43,705 nt of DNA from positions 1 through 43,705 of the forward strand of contig JAKPQM010000131.1 in the NCBI GenBank assembly GCA_029546925.1, read 5' to 3'. Below are positions 18,885 through 26,662 of this stretch, one piece after another. How positions within the stretch are numbered: position 1 is the first letter of the stretch; every line of letters begins with the position of its first letter. The stretch comes from Actinomycetes bacterium. GTDB taxonomy: Bacteria; Actinomycetota; Coriobacteriia; Coriobacteriales; Atopobiaceae. The translations under genes and the position numbers were made by a program. The notes below the pieces were generated by a model. It did not search any database. It was given only the letters and a program-made list of their open reading frames with translations, and was not told the origin of the DNA.

Positions 18885-19142
18885 TTCCACCCCAAAAATT
18901 GCCGTTTACCTGCGTAAAGATAGTTTATCACCCTAGCACTTGTTTAGGGATTCCTAACCATTTACCGACACTTCGATACCGTTCGCCAGTGTGTGTATCG
19001 GAAGTCCGAATCAATCGGGCATAGTCTTAGGCGACGGGAGGCAGGGCACCGAGGCCGACCGCCAGAACCTTGATAGCCGAATACCCGCCCGTGACGCGAA
19101 CAGGGGGAGCCTGCGGCGCCCGCCGGGCGGGACTCTTTGAGA
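18885..19142. other. Gene-free upstream region of the XRE gene
   Basis: No coding region is supported. The AT-rich part (18890-18960) probably holds the XRE promoter. A GC-rich stretch at 19100-19135 (GGCGCCCGCCGGGCGGG) could form a hairpin just before the inverted repeat of the small peptide. Confidence 0.45.
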
Positions 19143-19400
19143 GAAAGCATTACGACGGGTGCAGCGGGCATGTTAACCGCGCTGGATAAGGCGGTAAACA
19201 TGGATGAACAAGACACCCTCGCGGTAATCACGCTACTGATAGAGATTATCACATTGGTTTTAGCAGCTATCGAGTTTGGAACGAACTACAAACGGAAATA
19301 GCCGCCCGCTAAACACGGAAACAACCTAGCTTAAACACTCGACATTTGAGCGCGGTTAACCCGTGGCAGCGGTCCCCGCTGCACCCATCGTAGCGCTTTC
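19143..19400. repeat. Inverted repeats flanking a small hydrophobic peptide gene
   Basis: The left arm 19143-19182 (GAAAGC to GTTAACCGCGC) matches the reverse complement of the right arm 19350-19400. There are three mismatches and an 11-base gap around an internal GGACCGCTGCCAC. The arms bracket the 33-codon peptide gene at 19200-19301. In RNA the arms would pair and enclose the whole gene, which could hide its ribosome site. The alternative is a MITE-like element. Confidence 0.75.
19200..19301 (+). CDS. 33-residue hydrophobic peptide, type I toxin or holin-like candidate
   Basis: The product begins MDEQDTLAVITLLIEII. It has an acidic start, one membrane helix (about 7-24) and a basic tail NYKRK. 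AAGGCGG lies six bases before the ATG; an in-frame ATG at 19170 would add ten residues. Size, single helix and charged tail resemble the putative holin-like toxin peptides of Gram-positive bacteria. Function is inferred from shape and the flanking inverted repeats only. Confidence 0.55.
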   Translation: MDEQDTLAVITLLIEIITLVLAAIEFGTNYKRK

Positions 19401-19432
19401 GCAAGGCATACGCAAACGGAAAGGAGAAGAGC

Positions 19433-19675
19433 ATGGACGTGGACAGGATGAGCGTGCTTATGAAGATGATCGGCTTGAAGAAGCTGATCGGCATGGGCTG
19501 CATCGAGGATGGCACGGTGCTTGATTACGACGGGCTCCGCAATCTGAAAGCCCACGCTTCGGCGATATCCCCCATGGAGGGGATCGGAGGCGTGCTCGTC
19601 ACGGACGGGAGAGACGGACGGATATACGCGGTCGTGGGACGCCTCGCATCGGCGTTCGCGCCGACAGAGGCATAA
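19433..19675 (+). CDS. Hypothetical 80-residue protein of the island
   Basis: A strong AAGGAG site lies eight bases before the ATG. The N-terminus is basic and helical (MSVLMKMIGLKKLIGMG). The rest looks like a small alpha/beta fold (GGVLVTDGRDGRIYAVVGRL). I do not recognise it. It is followed ten bases later by another small gene with its own ribosome site, so the two form a short operon. Confidence 0.6.
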   Translation: MDVDRMSVLMKMIGLKKLIGMGCIEDGTVLDYDGLRNLKAHASAISPMEGIGGVLVTDGRDGRIYAVVGRLASAFAPTEA

Positions 19676-19685
19676 GGAGCAGGCA

Positions 19686-19823
19686 ATGGCAAGCATATAC
19701 AGGAGCATCATCGATGAGCTTGAAGGCAGGAAGGACCGGAGCGCATGGGGTAGGGCGGTCACAGAGGATGCCTTGGACATGATGGAGGGCATCGATGAGA
19801 TGTATGCCGATGCAAGCAGATGA
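19686..19823 (+). CDS. Hypothetical 45-residue acidic protein
   Basis: The AAGGAG site lies six bases before the ATG, ten bases after the previous stop. The peptide is helical and charged (IIDELEGRKDRSAWGRAV, then DMMEGIDEMYADASR). No family is recognised. Good ribosome site and tight spacing support translation. It may be a phage or plasmid accessory protein. Confidence 0.5.
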   Translation: MASIYRSIIDELEGRKDRSAWGRAVTEDALDMMEGIDEMYADASR

Positions 19824-19943
19824 TTTCCACACCGCATGGGAGCATTTCTAGGGGTACGGTTTGGAACGCGGGATGGCAGAAAAATGACTCAGAGGTGCAC
19901 AATTGGTGCACATCGAAGGTGCATAATCCTCTAACAACATAAA

Positions 19944-19972
19944 CAGCTCAACCAAATATGCTGGTTGAGCTG
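19944..19972 (-). terminator. Terminator of tRNA-Val
   Basis: A perfect 11-base stem, CAGCTCAACCA (19944-19954) with TGGTTGAGCTG (19962-19972). On the minus strand it is followed by TTTATGTTGTT. It lies ten bases past the tRNA 3' end. The stretch 19824-19943 has no gene; three GGTGCA repeats occur at 19894-19923. Confidence 0.75.
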
Positions 19973-19981
19973 CTGAAATGT

Positions 19982-20056
19982 TGGTGGGCGCTACAAGATT
20001 TGAACTTGTGACCTCTTCCGTGTCATGGAAGCGCTCTCCCCCTGAGCTAAGCGCCC
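19982..20056 (-). tRNA. tRNA-Val (anticodon GAC)
   Basis: Full cloverleaf on the minus strand: acceptor GGGCGCT with AGCGCCC, anticodon stem CTTCC/GGAAG around ATGACAC giving anticodon GAC, T-loop TTCAAAT, and an encoded CCA (19982-19984). The 3' end faces the accessory island. tRNA 3' ends are common integration sites, but I found no second copy of this end at the far side. Confidence 0.95.
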
Positions 20057-20097
20057 GAATATGCCTGCTGTGCGCGGTGCCGCGCAGCGCGGTAGCT

Positions 20098-20126
20098 ATC
20101 TTACGCGAACTTCCCGCAAAGTGCAA
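20098..20126 (-). promoter_or_regulatory. tRNA-Val promoter
   Basis: On the minus strand TTGCAC (20121-20126), a 17-base spacer and TAAGAT (20098-20103), ending 42 bases upstream of the tRNA 5' end. Confidence 0.65.
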
Positions 20127-20155
20127 GCTCGAACCTCGGTAACCTCAGAACCTTC

Positions 20156-20521
20156 TCAGCAACGGCATACGGAGCGCCGGATGACCGCACGGGCAGCCTC
20201 AGCTGCCGCGTCGCTGGCGAAGAGGCCCATAATGACCGTCGCCGCCAGCACGACACCGACCCAGAAGGCGGCGAAGGCGACGATCACCAGGATCAGCGGT
20301 CTCTTGACGCTCTCTTTGATATCGAAGCGCTCGCCGTCGTGGAACCACTTCCATATCAGGCGGATGGCATCTGCGGCTGCAAGGATATTCAAGACCAGCG
20401 AACCCAGCAGGAACGGGAACGCCGGGGAAAGGATGATGGCGCTCGCAAGCATGGCCAAGATAGCCACAAGTCCGGCAACGGCAAGCAACGGCCAGAGACA
20501 CAGGAAGAACACCACGCCCAT
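20156..20521 (-). CDS. Small three-helix membrane protein
   Basis: The 121 residues contain hydrophobic helices at about 3-25, 28-52 and 76-102. A basic/aromatic loop lies between the second and third (IRLIWKWFHDGERFDIKESVKR). GGAGGT lies six bases before the ATG. It follows mnmA by 45 bases and is probably co-transcribed. The family is not recognised. Confidence 0.65.
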   Translation of the reverse strand: MGVVFFLCLWPLLAVAGLVAILAMLASAIILSPAFPFLLGSLVLNILAAADAIRLIWKWFHDGERFDIKESVKRPLILVIVAFAAFWVGVVLAATVIMGLFASDAAAEAARAVIRRSVCRC

Positions 20522-20566
20522 AGATACCTCCGAACAACGAAGAACCCGGCTGATAAGAGTATACGG

Positions 20567-21667
20567 CTATGCCGGTTGGGCACACGCCGCCTTGATAGGG
20601 TGCCTGCAGATGATGCCTCCGCCCAAACAGATACGTCCATCGTAGATGACCGCCGATTGGCCGGGTGCCACGGTGCGCACCTCCTCGGGCCAGACGACAT
20701 GCGCTGTGCCGCCCGCACGGGGTTCCACATGGGCGGGCCGCAACGTCCCCGTATGGCGGGTGCGCACGAGATACTCCCCCGCAGCAGGCGCGCCGCCCCC
20801 GATCCAATGGACATCCTCGAGCACATCCTCCAACGTCCAGAGACCGGGGCATCCGAGGTCGGCTGTCACGTAGACCGTGTTCTTCTCGGTATCCGTGGCG
20901 ACCACGTAGCGTGCGGGGCCACCGCCCAGATCAAGGCCCTTGCGCTGACCCACTGTGAAGAGGAATGCACCATCGTGGTGCCCGAGCACATGCCCCGTCT
21001 CCCACTCCACGATGTCTCCCGCCTTCCGCTCGAGGCTGTCGAGCAGGAAGGTCCTGAGCCCCACCGGCCCGATGAAGCAGATGCCGTCGGAATCGGGCTT
21101 ATCGGCAACCGAGAGCCCGCGCTCGCGGCACATCGCACGCACGGCAGATTTCGAGGGCACGGAGCCTATCGGGAAGAGCGTGCGGTTCAAAACCGCGCCC
21201 GGCACACGCCAGAGGAAATAGGTCTGATCCTTGTGCTCGTCTGCTGCACGCAGAAGCGTCGCCGGACCGGCTGCGTTATGCTCGACCGAGGCATAGTGAC
21301 CTGTTGCGATGAAGTCGGCGCCCTCGGCGAAGGCCCGCTCGGCGAAGATGCCGAACTTGACGGTCTGGTTGCACATCACATCGGGATTGGGCGTGAAGCC
21401 GCGCGCATAGGCATGGACCAGATAATCGACGACGGTCTCCTTGTACGCCCGCTCGCAATCCCAGACCGCAAGGTCGAGACCGAGCGACACGGCAACGCGT
21501 TCCGCATCTGCCAGCTCGTCCGCCCACGGACAGGTAAATCCCGGCAGATCGCGCGACCAGTTGCGCATGTAGGTGCAGGTGACCTCATAGCCCTGCTCGC
21601 GGAGAAGGGCAGCGCACAGGGCGGAGTCAACGCCGCCCGAGAGCCCGACGAAGACGCGCGCGCTCAT
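20567..21667 (-). CDS. mnmA: tRNA-specific 2-thiouridylase MnmA
   Basis: Makes 2-thiouridine at position 34 of Glu, Gln and Lys tRNAs, using ATP and sulfur relayed from a cysteine desulfurase. The PP-loop is GLSGGVDS (8-15). The two catalytic cysteines are present: Cys99 (NPDVMCNQ) and Cys197 (DGICFIG). The C-terminal beta-barrel has GQRKGLDLGGG and ends normally. Length 366 fits the family. The start overlaps the iscS stop by four bases, so enzyme and sulfur donor are co-made. Confidence 0.95.
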   Translation of the reverse strand: MSARVFVGLSGGVDSALCAALLREQGYEVTCTYMRNWSRDLPGFTCPWADELADAERVAVSLGLDLAVWDCERAYKETVVDYLVHAYARGFTPNPDVMCNQTVKFGIFAERAFAEGADFIATGHYASVEHNAAGPATLLRAADEHKDQTYFLWRVPGAVLNRTLFPIGSVPSKSAVRAMCRERGLSVADKPDSDGICFIGPVGLRTFLLDSLERKAGDIVEWETGHVLGHHDGAFLFTVGQRKGLDLGGGPARYVVATDTEKNTVYVTADLGCPGLWTLEDVLEDVHWIGGGAPAAGEYLVRTRHTGTLRPAHVEPRAGGTAHVVWPEEVRTVAPGQSAVIYDGRICLGGGIICRHPIKAACAQPA

Positions 21668-22842
21668 GGCTGGATCCCCAAGCGTCCGTATTCGGCGGCA
21701 ACTACGCGGATGATGGTTTCAGCGGCCGCATCGATATCGTCAGCCGTGGTCGGACGACCGAGCGTCATGCGCAACGACCCCGCAGCGGCCTGCTCATCCA
21801 TGCCGATGGCGGCAAGCACGTGGGAGATGCGCATCTTGCTTGCAGCGCAGGCGCTGCCCGTGGCAACGAGCACGCCTTCGTTGCCCAGCAGCAGCACCAA
21901 ACGGCGCGCCTCCACACCGGGAAACGATAGGTGCAGAAGCCCGGGAAGGCGCAGACGGGCGTTTCTCGGTCCAGCGACGACGGCGTTGGGGAAGGCGGAC
22001 GTGAGCGTCCGCTCCAAGCGAAGGCGCAGCCCCTCGAGACGGCGCGCCTCTGATTCGCGCAGCTCGCCCGCCAGCTCGAACGCGCGGGCGAAACCGATGA
22101 TGCCCGCAACATTCTCGGTACCCGAGCGCAACCCCCGCTCCTGCCCGCCGCCTGCGATGAGCGGCGAAAGCACGACGCCGTCGGCAGCCCAGAGCACGCC
22201 GGCCTGCTTCGGCCCGTACATCTTGGCAGCCGAGAGGGTCATCATGTCCACGCCGAGCGACGAGACGTTGACGGAGAGCGAGGTGGCCGCCTGGGAGGCA
22301 TCCGTATGGAGCCAGATGGGACGCCTCTCCCCCGCCGCAAGCCTGCGCGCGCGCTCTTGCGCGACCACGCGGGCGAGCGCGCGTAGGGGCTGGACGGTGC
22401 CGATCTCGCCGTTGGCGAGGCCAACCGAGACAAGTTCCGTAGCAGGCGTGACGGCTTCGGCAACGGCAGCTGGATCGATGCGACCATCGCCGGCCACGCC
22501 CACGATCGCATGTGCACGGCTTTCCACACAGGCGAGGATGCTCTCGTGCTCGATGGCATCGCTCACCACATGGGCATCATCCGACACTGCTGCGAAGGCG
22601 AGGTTGTTCGCCTCGGTGGCGCCTGCGGTGAAGACGAGATTGCCCGCGCGTACTCCCATGAGGCGGGCGATCGTCTGGCGGGCACGCTCGATATCCATGC
22701 GCACCCCCCTCGCCTCGTCATAAGCAGCCGAGGGGTTGAAGAACAGCTCGCTCCCATAGGGCTCCATCGCCGCGCGCACACGCGCATCGAGCGGTGTCGC
22801 CGCACCATAATCGAGATAAATTGTCCTGTCCTTCGCATTCAT
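21664..22842 (-). CDS. iscS: Cysteine desulfurase (IscS/NifS family)
   Basis: PLP enzyme that takes sulfur from cysteine, here most likely for MnmA. It has LDYGAATPLD at the N-terminus, TAGATEANN (73-80), HTDASQ (179-184) and the PLP lysine Lys207 in SAAKMYGPK. The catalytic loop is ATGSACAASKM with Cys332, followed by MRISH. Length 392 is typical. No iscU or suf gene is adjacent, so a dedicated thiolation role is likely (inference). No good ribosome site is seen before the ATG. Confidence 0.92.
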   Translation of the reverse strand: MNAKDRTIYLDYGAATPLDARVRAAMEPYGSELFFNPSAAYDEARGVRMDIERARQTIARLMGVRAGNLVFTAGATEANNLAFAAVSDDAHVVSDAIEHESILACVESRAHAIVGVAGDGRIDPAAVAEAVTPATELVSVGLANGEIGTVQPLRALARVVAQERARRLAAGERRPIWLHTDASQAATSLSVNVSSLGVDMMTLSAAKMYGPKQAGVLWAADGVVLSPLIAGGGQERGLRSGTENVAGIIGFARAFELAGELRESEARRLEGLRLRLERTLTSAFPNAVVAGPRNARLRLPGLLHLSFPGVEARRLVLLLGNEGVLVATGSACAASKMRISHVLAAIGMDEQAAAGSLRMTLGRPTTADDIDAAAETIIRVVAAEYGRLGIQP

Positions 22843-22875
22843 GGGTACAAGGATACGCTATTTTCGAAAAGCTCC

Positions 22876-22904
22876 TTGCATCTTAGGGTTAACTCGATTA
22901 TATT
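22876..22904 (+). promoter_or_regulatory. tRNA-Gly promoter, overlapping a minus-strand -10 box
   Basis: TTGCAT (22876-22881), 17 bases, TATATT (22899-22904), then 13 bases to the tRNA. The same bases read TATAAT on the minus strand (22897-22902), a possible -10 for iscS without a clear -35. Divergent transcription may thus share this AT-rich site. Confidence 0.7.
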
Positions 22905-22917
22905 TAACTACGCGTTC

Positions 22918-22993
22918 GCGGGCTTAGCGCAGTTGGTAGCGCGCAACCTTGCCAAGGTTGAGGTCGCGGGTTCGAACCCCGTAGCCCGCTCCA
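22918..22993 (+). tRNA. tRNA-Gly (anticodon GCC)
   Basis: Acceptor GCGGGCT with AGCCCGC, anticodon stem CAACC/GGTTG around TTGCCAA giving GCC, T-arm GCGGG-TTCGAAC-CCCGT, encoded CCA at 22991-22993. Confidence 0.96.
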
Positions 22994-23003
22994 TGTACTC
23001 ACG

Positions 23004-23028
23004 GGCCGGTTTTAGAATCGGCCTTTTT
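23004..23028 (+). terminator. Hairpin terminator between tRNA-Gly and tRNA-Cys
   Basis: GGCCG (23004-23008) pairs with CGGCC (23019-23023), followed by TTTTT. It lies six bases before tRNA-Cys, so it may be partial, a processing signal, or a pause site in a two-tRNA message. Confidence 0.6.
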
Positions 23029-23033
23029 ACTAC

Positions 23034-23107
23034 GGCGACGTGGCCAAGTGGTAAGGCAGAGGCCTGCAAAGCCTTTATCCCCAGTTCGAATCTGGGCGTC
23101 GCCTCCA
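23034..23107 (+). tRNA. tRNA-Cys (anticodon GCA)
   Basis: Acceptor GGCGACG with CGTCGCC, anticodon loop CTGCAAA giving GCA, T-arm CCCAG-TTCGAAT-CTGGG, encoded CCA at 23105-23107. Confidence 0.96.
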
Positions 23108-23118
23108 TACAAGCACCG

Positions 23119-23138
23119 GGCACCTTCGGGTGCCTTTT
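23119..23138 (+). terminator. Rho-independent terminator after tRNA-Cys
   Basis: GGCACC-TTCG-GGTGCC followed by TTTT. The remaining sequence to 23326 shows no gene. Confidence 0.85.
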
Positions 23139-23326
23139 CATTAGCTTGGATCTTAGCCGGTTGGGAACTGCGGTTTGAATGGACCCTGCCTCGTCCCCCG
23201 ACAAGCAGCTCGTGGAGAGGACTTGCCCGCAGCAACCCCGCTCCAAACATGCCGCAACCCCGTATCGGCGAGGGGTCCGGCCAGCGGGATGGGCACCGGG
23301 GAGGCAAAAGCAATGGCAAGGGGATC

Positions 23327-24076
23327 CTAGCTGCGGCTGAGATCCCTGCCGATATGGGAGTACTGCTTGACGATACGCACGACCATGCCCGTGCCGCCAG
23401 GTTTGGGCGCGATGGACACCGCATCGGCGAGCAGCCTCATAAGGGCGATGCCGCGACCGCGCTCGGAGAATGGCGAGGGGATTCCCACATCATCGGGGCA
23501 GAACCCCTCGCCGCAATCGCTCACCTCGATGATCACGCGATCGGAGAATGCGGCGACGCTTGCCAGCACGCCTTGCGCGCACGTGTGGTCGATGGCATTT
23601 CCCAACGCCTCCCCTGCGGCGAGCTTGAGATCGAACACCTCGTCGGCACAGAGATCAAGGGAGGAGATAAGCTCTTCGATACGGTTGCGCGCCGCAGCAA
23701 GAGTGTCGGACGCGACTGGAAACGAAGTGTGCCAAAGCGGCGCCTGCCCGACGTCGAGGGCCGGAATATCCGGATGCGCACCCGCCTCGGAGATGGGCAT
23801 GATATCGACCAGCCGCAGGATCTTCAAGGCGCGGTAGACCTCGGGAGATACGCTTGTGAGCGAGATGAGCCCTCCTAGCTGGCGCATATGTCTGAGCTCG
23901 AAGAGGAGCATCCCCATGCCATGCGAATCGATGTAGGAGGCGTTGGCCATATTCAGGATGATGCGTCTGCATCCCCCATCGATGAGCCGCTCGATTTCGC
24001 TGCGAACATGGCCGACCGAACTCGCATCGAGGTCGGATTCAAGGGGAAGAACGGCTATGCGGGCAATCTCGGACAT
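23327..24076 (-). CDS. Fused STAS / anti-sigma kinase protein (RsbV-RsbW-like)
   Basis: Partner-switching regulator, 249 residues, joining two usually separate proteins. Residues 1-100 are a STAS (anti-sigma antagonist) domain with YIDSHGMGMLLFEL; Asp50-Ser51 is kept, but the next position is His52 where Ser/Thr is usual. Residues 120-240 are a GHKL ATPase with N-box EALGNAIDH (Glu156, Asn160), G1 box DCGEGF (Asp187) and G2 box ERGRGIAL, so ATP binding looks intact. It lies 42 bases downstream of the PP2C phosphatase gene, in the same direction. No sigma factor gene is adjacent. The ribosome site before this ATG is poor. Confidence 0.88.
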   Translation of the reverse strand: MSEIARIAVLPLESDLDASSVGHVRSEIERLIDGGCRRIILNMANASYIDSHGMGMLLFELRHMRQLGGLISLTSVSPEVYRALKILRLVDIMPISEAGAHPDIPALDVGQAPLWHTSFPVASDTLAAARNRIEELISSLDLCADEVFDLKLAAGEALGNAIDHTCAQGVLASVAAFSDRVIIEVSDCGEGFCPDDVGIPSPFSERGRGIALMRLLADAVSIAPKPGGTGMVVRIVKQYSHIGRDLSRS

Positions 24077-24118
24077 ATTGGGATTGTTCCCACGCAGCGT
24101 CAGATTTATGCAGGTAAT

Positions 24119-25951
24119 TTAGCCTATTTTGTCAAAGCGGAGCGCAACGAGCGCCACATCGTCCTCGAGGTTCTGCTCGGTGAAGGCATCGAGCCGCCCG
24201 AGCAGGCGATCGAGCAGTCCATTGAAACCGCAGGGAATCTCCGCCATGACCGCATCTGCCAAACCATCCTCGCCGAAGAAGTCCCCCCTCTTGCTCCGCG
24301 CCTCGGTCGTGCCATCGGTATAGAGCAGGAGCAGATCGTCCTTCTCGAGCAATTGCATGCCGTCGCGATAGGAGATGTCCGCGAAGGCGCCTACCACACC
24401 CGACTGCACGTCGAGCGTGGAGAGCGTGCCCGCATGCACGAAGAGCGCAGGAGGATGGCCTGCCGAGCAGTAGGTAAGCGTGCCCGCCTTAAGATCGATC
24501 AGGCCCACGAAGAGCGTCGCGAAGGTCTCTATGCGCGAGAAACCCAGGAGGAAGTCGTTCAAGGTGCGTACCATACGCGCGGGAGAACGCCCTTCCCACG
24601 CATAGGCGCCGAGCGCCGTGCGCACCGCTGCGGAGACGGATGCCGCCTCCACGCCCTTACCCGAGACATCGCCCATGATGACGCAGGCACGTCGCTCGGG
24701 CAAGCGGATGAGGTCGTAGAAGTCGCCGCCGACGAAAGCGGATGCTGTTGCAGAAGAATAGATACCGCGGGCAGAGATGCCCTCCACGACCTGCAGCTCG
24801 CTTTTCATGCCGCTCATGAGCGCCTGCGCGATGCGCTTGTCCTGCTCGCGGGCAACCTCTCCGAGGGCGATCTCATAGGAATCCTGCGCCAAGCGCACGA
24901 TGAAGGCCCTCTCATCGCTATCGAAGGGTTCGGCACCCTGAGGACGCAGGAGCATGAAGCTACGCCGCTTGCCGTTGATGGCGCCCAGATCCACGAGTGC
25001 GCCGACAGCAGGCTCACCTTGGCTTGCAAGCCAGATACCCAGCTCGGAGTCCTCCTCGATGAGGACGAGCGCGGCATTTTCCTGGCGGTGCTTCTCGGTC
25101 AGGCGATCCAAGCCGAAGGGCATGGCGCGCACATCGTCTCCCGGGAGCTCGAGCAGGGCATGCCCTTGATGGGAGTTCTCGTGGACAGGAAGGAGATGCG
25201 CCATGAGACCGTCTGCAGCACGCTGCCAGATCTCCTCGAGGTTCTCGACCGCGCCGAGGTTGTCGCCCTCGGTGACCGCCATGAGCTCCTCGCGCAGCTC
25301 GCTCCCCAACCGCAGGAGCTTGTCAGCGTGCTGCGTGCGCATAGCCGTGAAGGCACCCATGAGCTGGACGGCAAGATAGCGGGCAACCGAGTCGAGCAGG
25401 AGGGCGTCATCCTCGAGCATGACGTGCGCACGGCGCCAGCCGACCTCGATGATGGAGATGACATGGCCGCCGAACCATACCGGCACGCAGATGAACGAGG
25501 TGAATGGAGGCAGGAGGCTCGCTTCGATCATATAGGTTTCCAAGGTGTCCTCGCGCACGACCTCCCGTTCGACGAGGGTACCGGCGCGCAGCGCCTCCGC
25601 ATGCGGCGGATTGATCCTGAGGCGCAGGGCGCGGCCCTCGCGTGCGGCGAGGGTCTCGATGGCACGGCCGAAATCCATGAACCCGGGGATACTGGCGCTA
25701 CGCAGCGACTCGGTTGCGCCGCGCAGATGGAAGCCATCTGCGGCAGCAAAGTAAACCAGCGTTCCGTCTGCGCCGAAGGTACTGGTGAGCTGGTCGAGAA
25801 CGCGGTCGAAGAGCATGGCCACGTTCTCGGAGTCGAGTGTCTCGAGCACGATGGAAAGCGCGCCTGAGAGGCGTTTGTTGGCACGGGTAAGCTGCGCAAG
25901 CTGCGATTCAAGCTCGCGGATGCGGTCGGCATCGTATGGCGCTGCGATCAT
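24119..25951 (-). CDS. GAF-PP2C (SpoIIE/RsbU-type) serine phosphatase
   Basis: Signal-sensing phosphatase, 610 residues, expected to dephosphorylate the STAS domain of its neighbour. An N-terminal coiled coil (about 8-40) and a GAF-like domain (about 45-195) come first. A second sensor-like region (about 200-385) follows. The PP2C domain is at about 395-610, with AFVGGDFYDLIRL, GDVSGKGVEAA, LYTDGTTEA and EDDVALVALR carrying the metal-binding Asp residues. GGGGAG lies six bases before the ATG. The ligand of the GAF part is unknown. Confidence 0.92.
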   Translation of the reverse strand: MIAAPYDADRIRELESQLAQLTRANKRLSGALSIVLETLDSENVAMLFDRVLDQLTSTFGADGTLVYFAAADGFHLRGATESLRSASIPGFMDFGRAIETLAAREGRALRLRINPPHAEALRAGTLVEREVVREDTLETYMIEASLLPPFTSFICVPVWFGGHVISIIEVGWRRAHVMLEDDALLLDSVARYLAVQLMGAFTAMRTQHADKLLRLGSELREELMAVTEGDNLGAVENLEEIWQRAADGLMAHLLPVHENSHQGHALLELPGDDVRAMPFGLDRLTEKHRQENAALVLIEEDSELGIWLASQGEPAVGALVDLGAINGKRRSFMLLRPQGAEPFDSDERAFIVRLAQDSYEIALGEVAREQDKRIAQALMSGMKSELQVVEGISARGIYSSATASAFVGGDFYDLIRLPERRACVIMGDVSGKGVEAASVSAAVRTALGAYAWEGRSPARMVRTLNDFLLGFSRIETFATLFVGLIDLKAGTLTYCSAGHPPALFVHAGTLSTLDVQSGVVGAFADISYRDGMQLLEKDDLLLLYTDGTTEARSKRGDFFGEDGLADAVMAEIPCGFNGLLDRLLGRLDAFTEQNLEDDVALVALRFDKIG

Positions 25952-26002
25952 GGCACTCCCCTAATGGACTCCACATTATCCTACCGCATGCACGGATAGC
26001 AA

Positions 26003-26021
26003 AACGAGCCCCGAAGGGCCC
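26003..26021 (-). terminator. Terminator of tRNA-Leu
   Basis: On the minus strand GGGCCC-TTCG-GGGCTC (one G-U pair) followed by GTTTTGC, ten bases after the tRNA 3' end. Confidence 0.7.
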
Positions 26022-26030
26022 GTGGATTTC

Positions 26031-26120
26031 TGGTGTCGGAGGCGGGACTTGAACCCGCACGACCGTTGTGTAGTCACTAGCACCTCAAGCTAGCGCGTCT
26101 GCCAATTCCGCCACTCCGAC
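26031..26120 (-). tRNA. tRNA-Leu (anticodon GAG)
   Basis: Class II tRNA with long variable arm on the minus strand. Acceptor GTCGGAG with CTCCGAC, anticodon stem CTAGC/GCTAG around TTGAGGT giving GAG, T-loop TTCAAGT, encoded CCA at 26031-26033. TTGCAC and TATGCT lie upstream on the minus strand with only 15 bases between them. Confidence 0.95.
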
Positions 26121-26183
26121 ATGGCCTAAAGAGCATAGCACATTTGGCGGATGTGCAAGCCCAAAATTACCCCGATCGCGAAC

Positions 26184-26435
26184 TTATCCGATGGTCCCAA
26201 CGGGAAACGTGAGCGCGAGGATGCAGATGCATACGATGAACACCACCGACGTGATAACCGTAAGACGGTCGAGGTTCTTCTCGATGACGCCCGTGCCTGC
26301 ACTCGAGGGGACGATCGAGGCGGAGAGCATCTCGGAGAGACCCGTTCCCTTGCCCGAATGCATGAGCACTAGAAACACCGTCGCAAGCCCCGAGAGGAAC
26401 AGCACGATAAGCAGAAGCACATTCAAAACACCCAC
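26184..26435 (-). CDS. secG: Preprotein translocase subunit SecG
   Basis: Small auxiliary subunit of the SecYEG channel, 83 residues. Two membrane helices (about 3-23 and 59-79) flank the conserved loop LVLMHSGKGTGLSEML. Position after tpiA is the standard Gram-positive arrangement, though a 227-base gap with two repeat elements separates them here. Confidence 0.93.
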   Translation of the reverse strand: MGVLNVLLLIVLFLSGLATVFLVLMHSGKGTGLSEMLSASIVPSSAGTGVIEKNLDRLTVITSVVFIVCICILALTFPVGTIG

Positions 26436-26524
26436 GAAATCTCCTTGGGTCAGGTTATCCGGCAGCTGTTAAGTATAGCACAGAGTTTTTCCTGCATGAG
26501 AAGTACATCGGTCGTCATACAACC

Positions 26525-26592
26525 GCAGGCTTTTGCAAGGACCCTGCCTCGTGACTGTACACTCACCGGGGACCTTGCGGGGCAAACGCATA
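26525..26592. repeat. Palindromic repeat family B, copy 3
   Basis: Centred on GACTGTACACTC (26553-26564). The right arm ACCGGGGACCTTGCGGGG matches copy 2 closely (GGACCTTGC shared). The left arm is partly rearranged (GCAAGGACCCTGCCTC). It lies between secG and tpiA, 27 bases from a REP. Confidence 0.65.
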
Positions 26593-26618
26593 CGTGGCAA
26601 GAGACGCAAAAAACAGGC

Positions 26619-26645
26619 GTGACAAGGGGACAGGTCACTTGTCAC
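26619..26645. repeat. REP element between secG and tpiA
   Basis: Identical over all 27 bases to the two units at 7879 and 7922, about 18 kb away. It ends 18 bases from the tpiA stop. Confidence 0.88.
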
Positions 26646-26662
26646 GCCCAGATTACCGAGCC

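Noticed and set aside
19982-20000. tRNA-Val 3' end as an island attachment site
   Set aside because: I could not find a second copy of the tRNA end at the far side of the island, and no integrase is present.
20339-22723. A 794-codon plus-strand reading
   Set aside because: It lies wholly opposite mnmA and iscS, whose catalytic residues are intact; no domain is seen.
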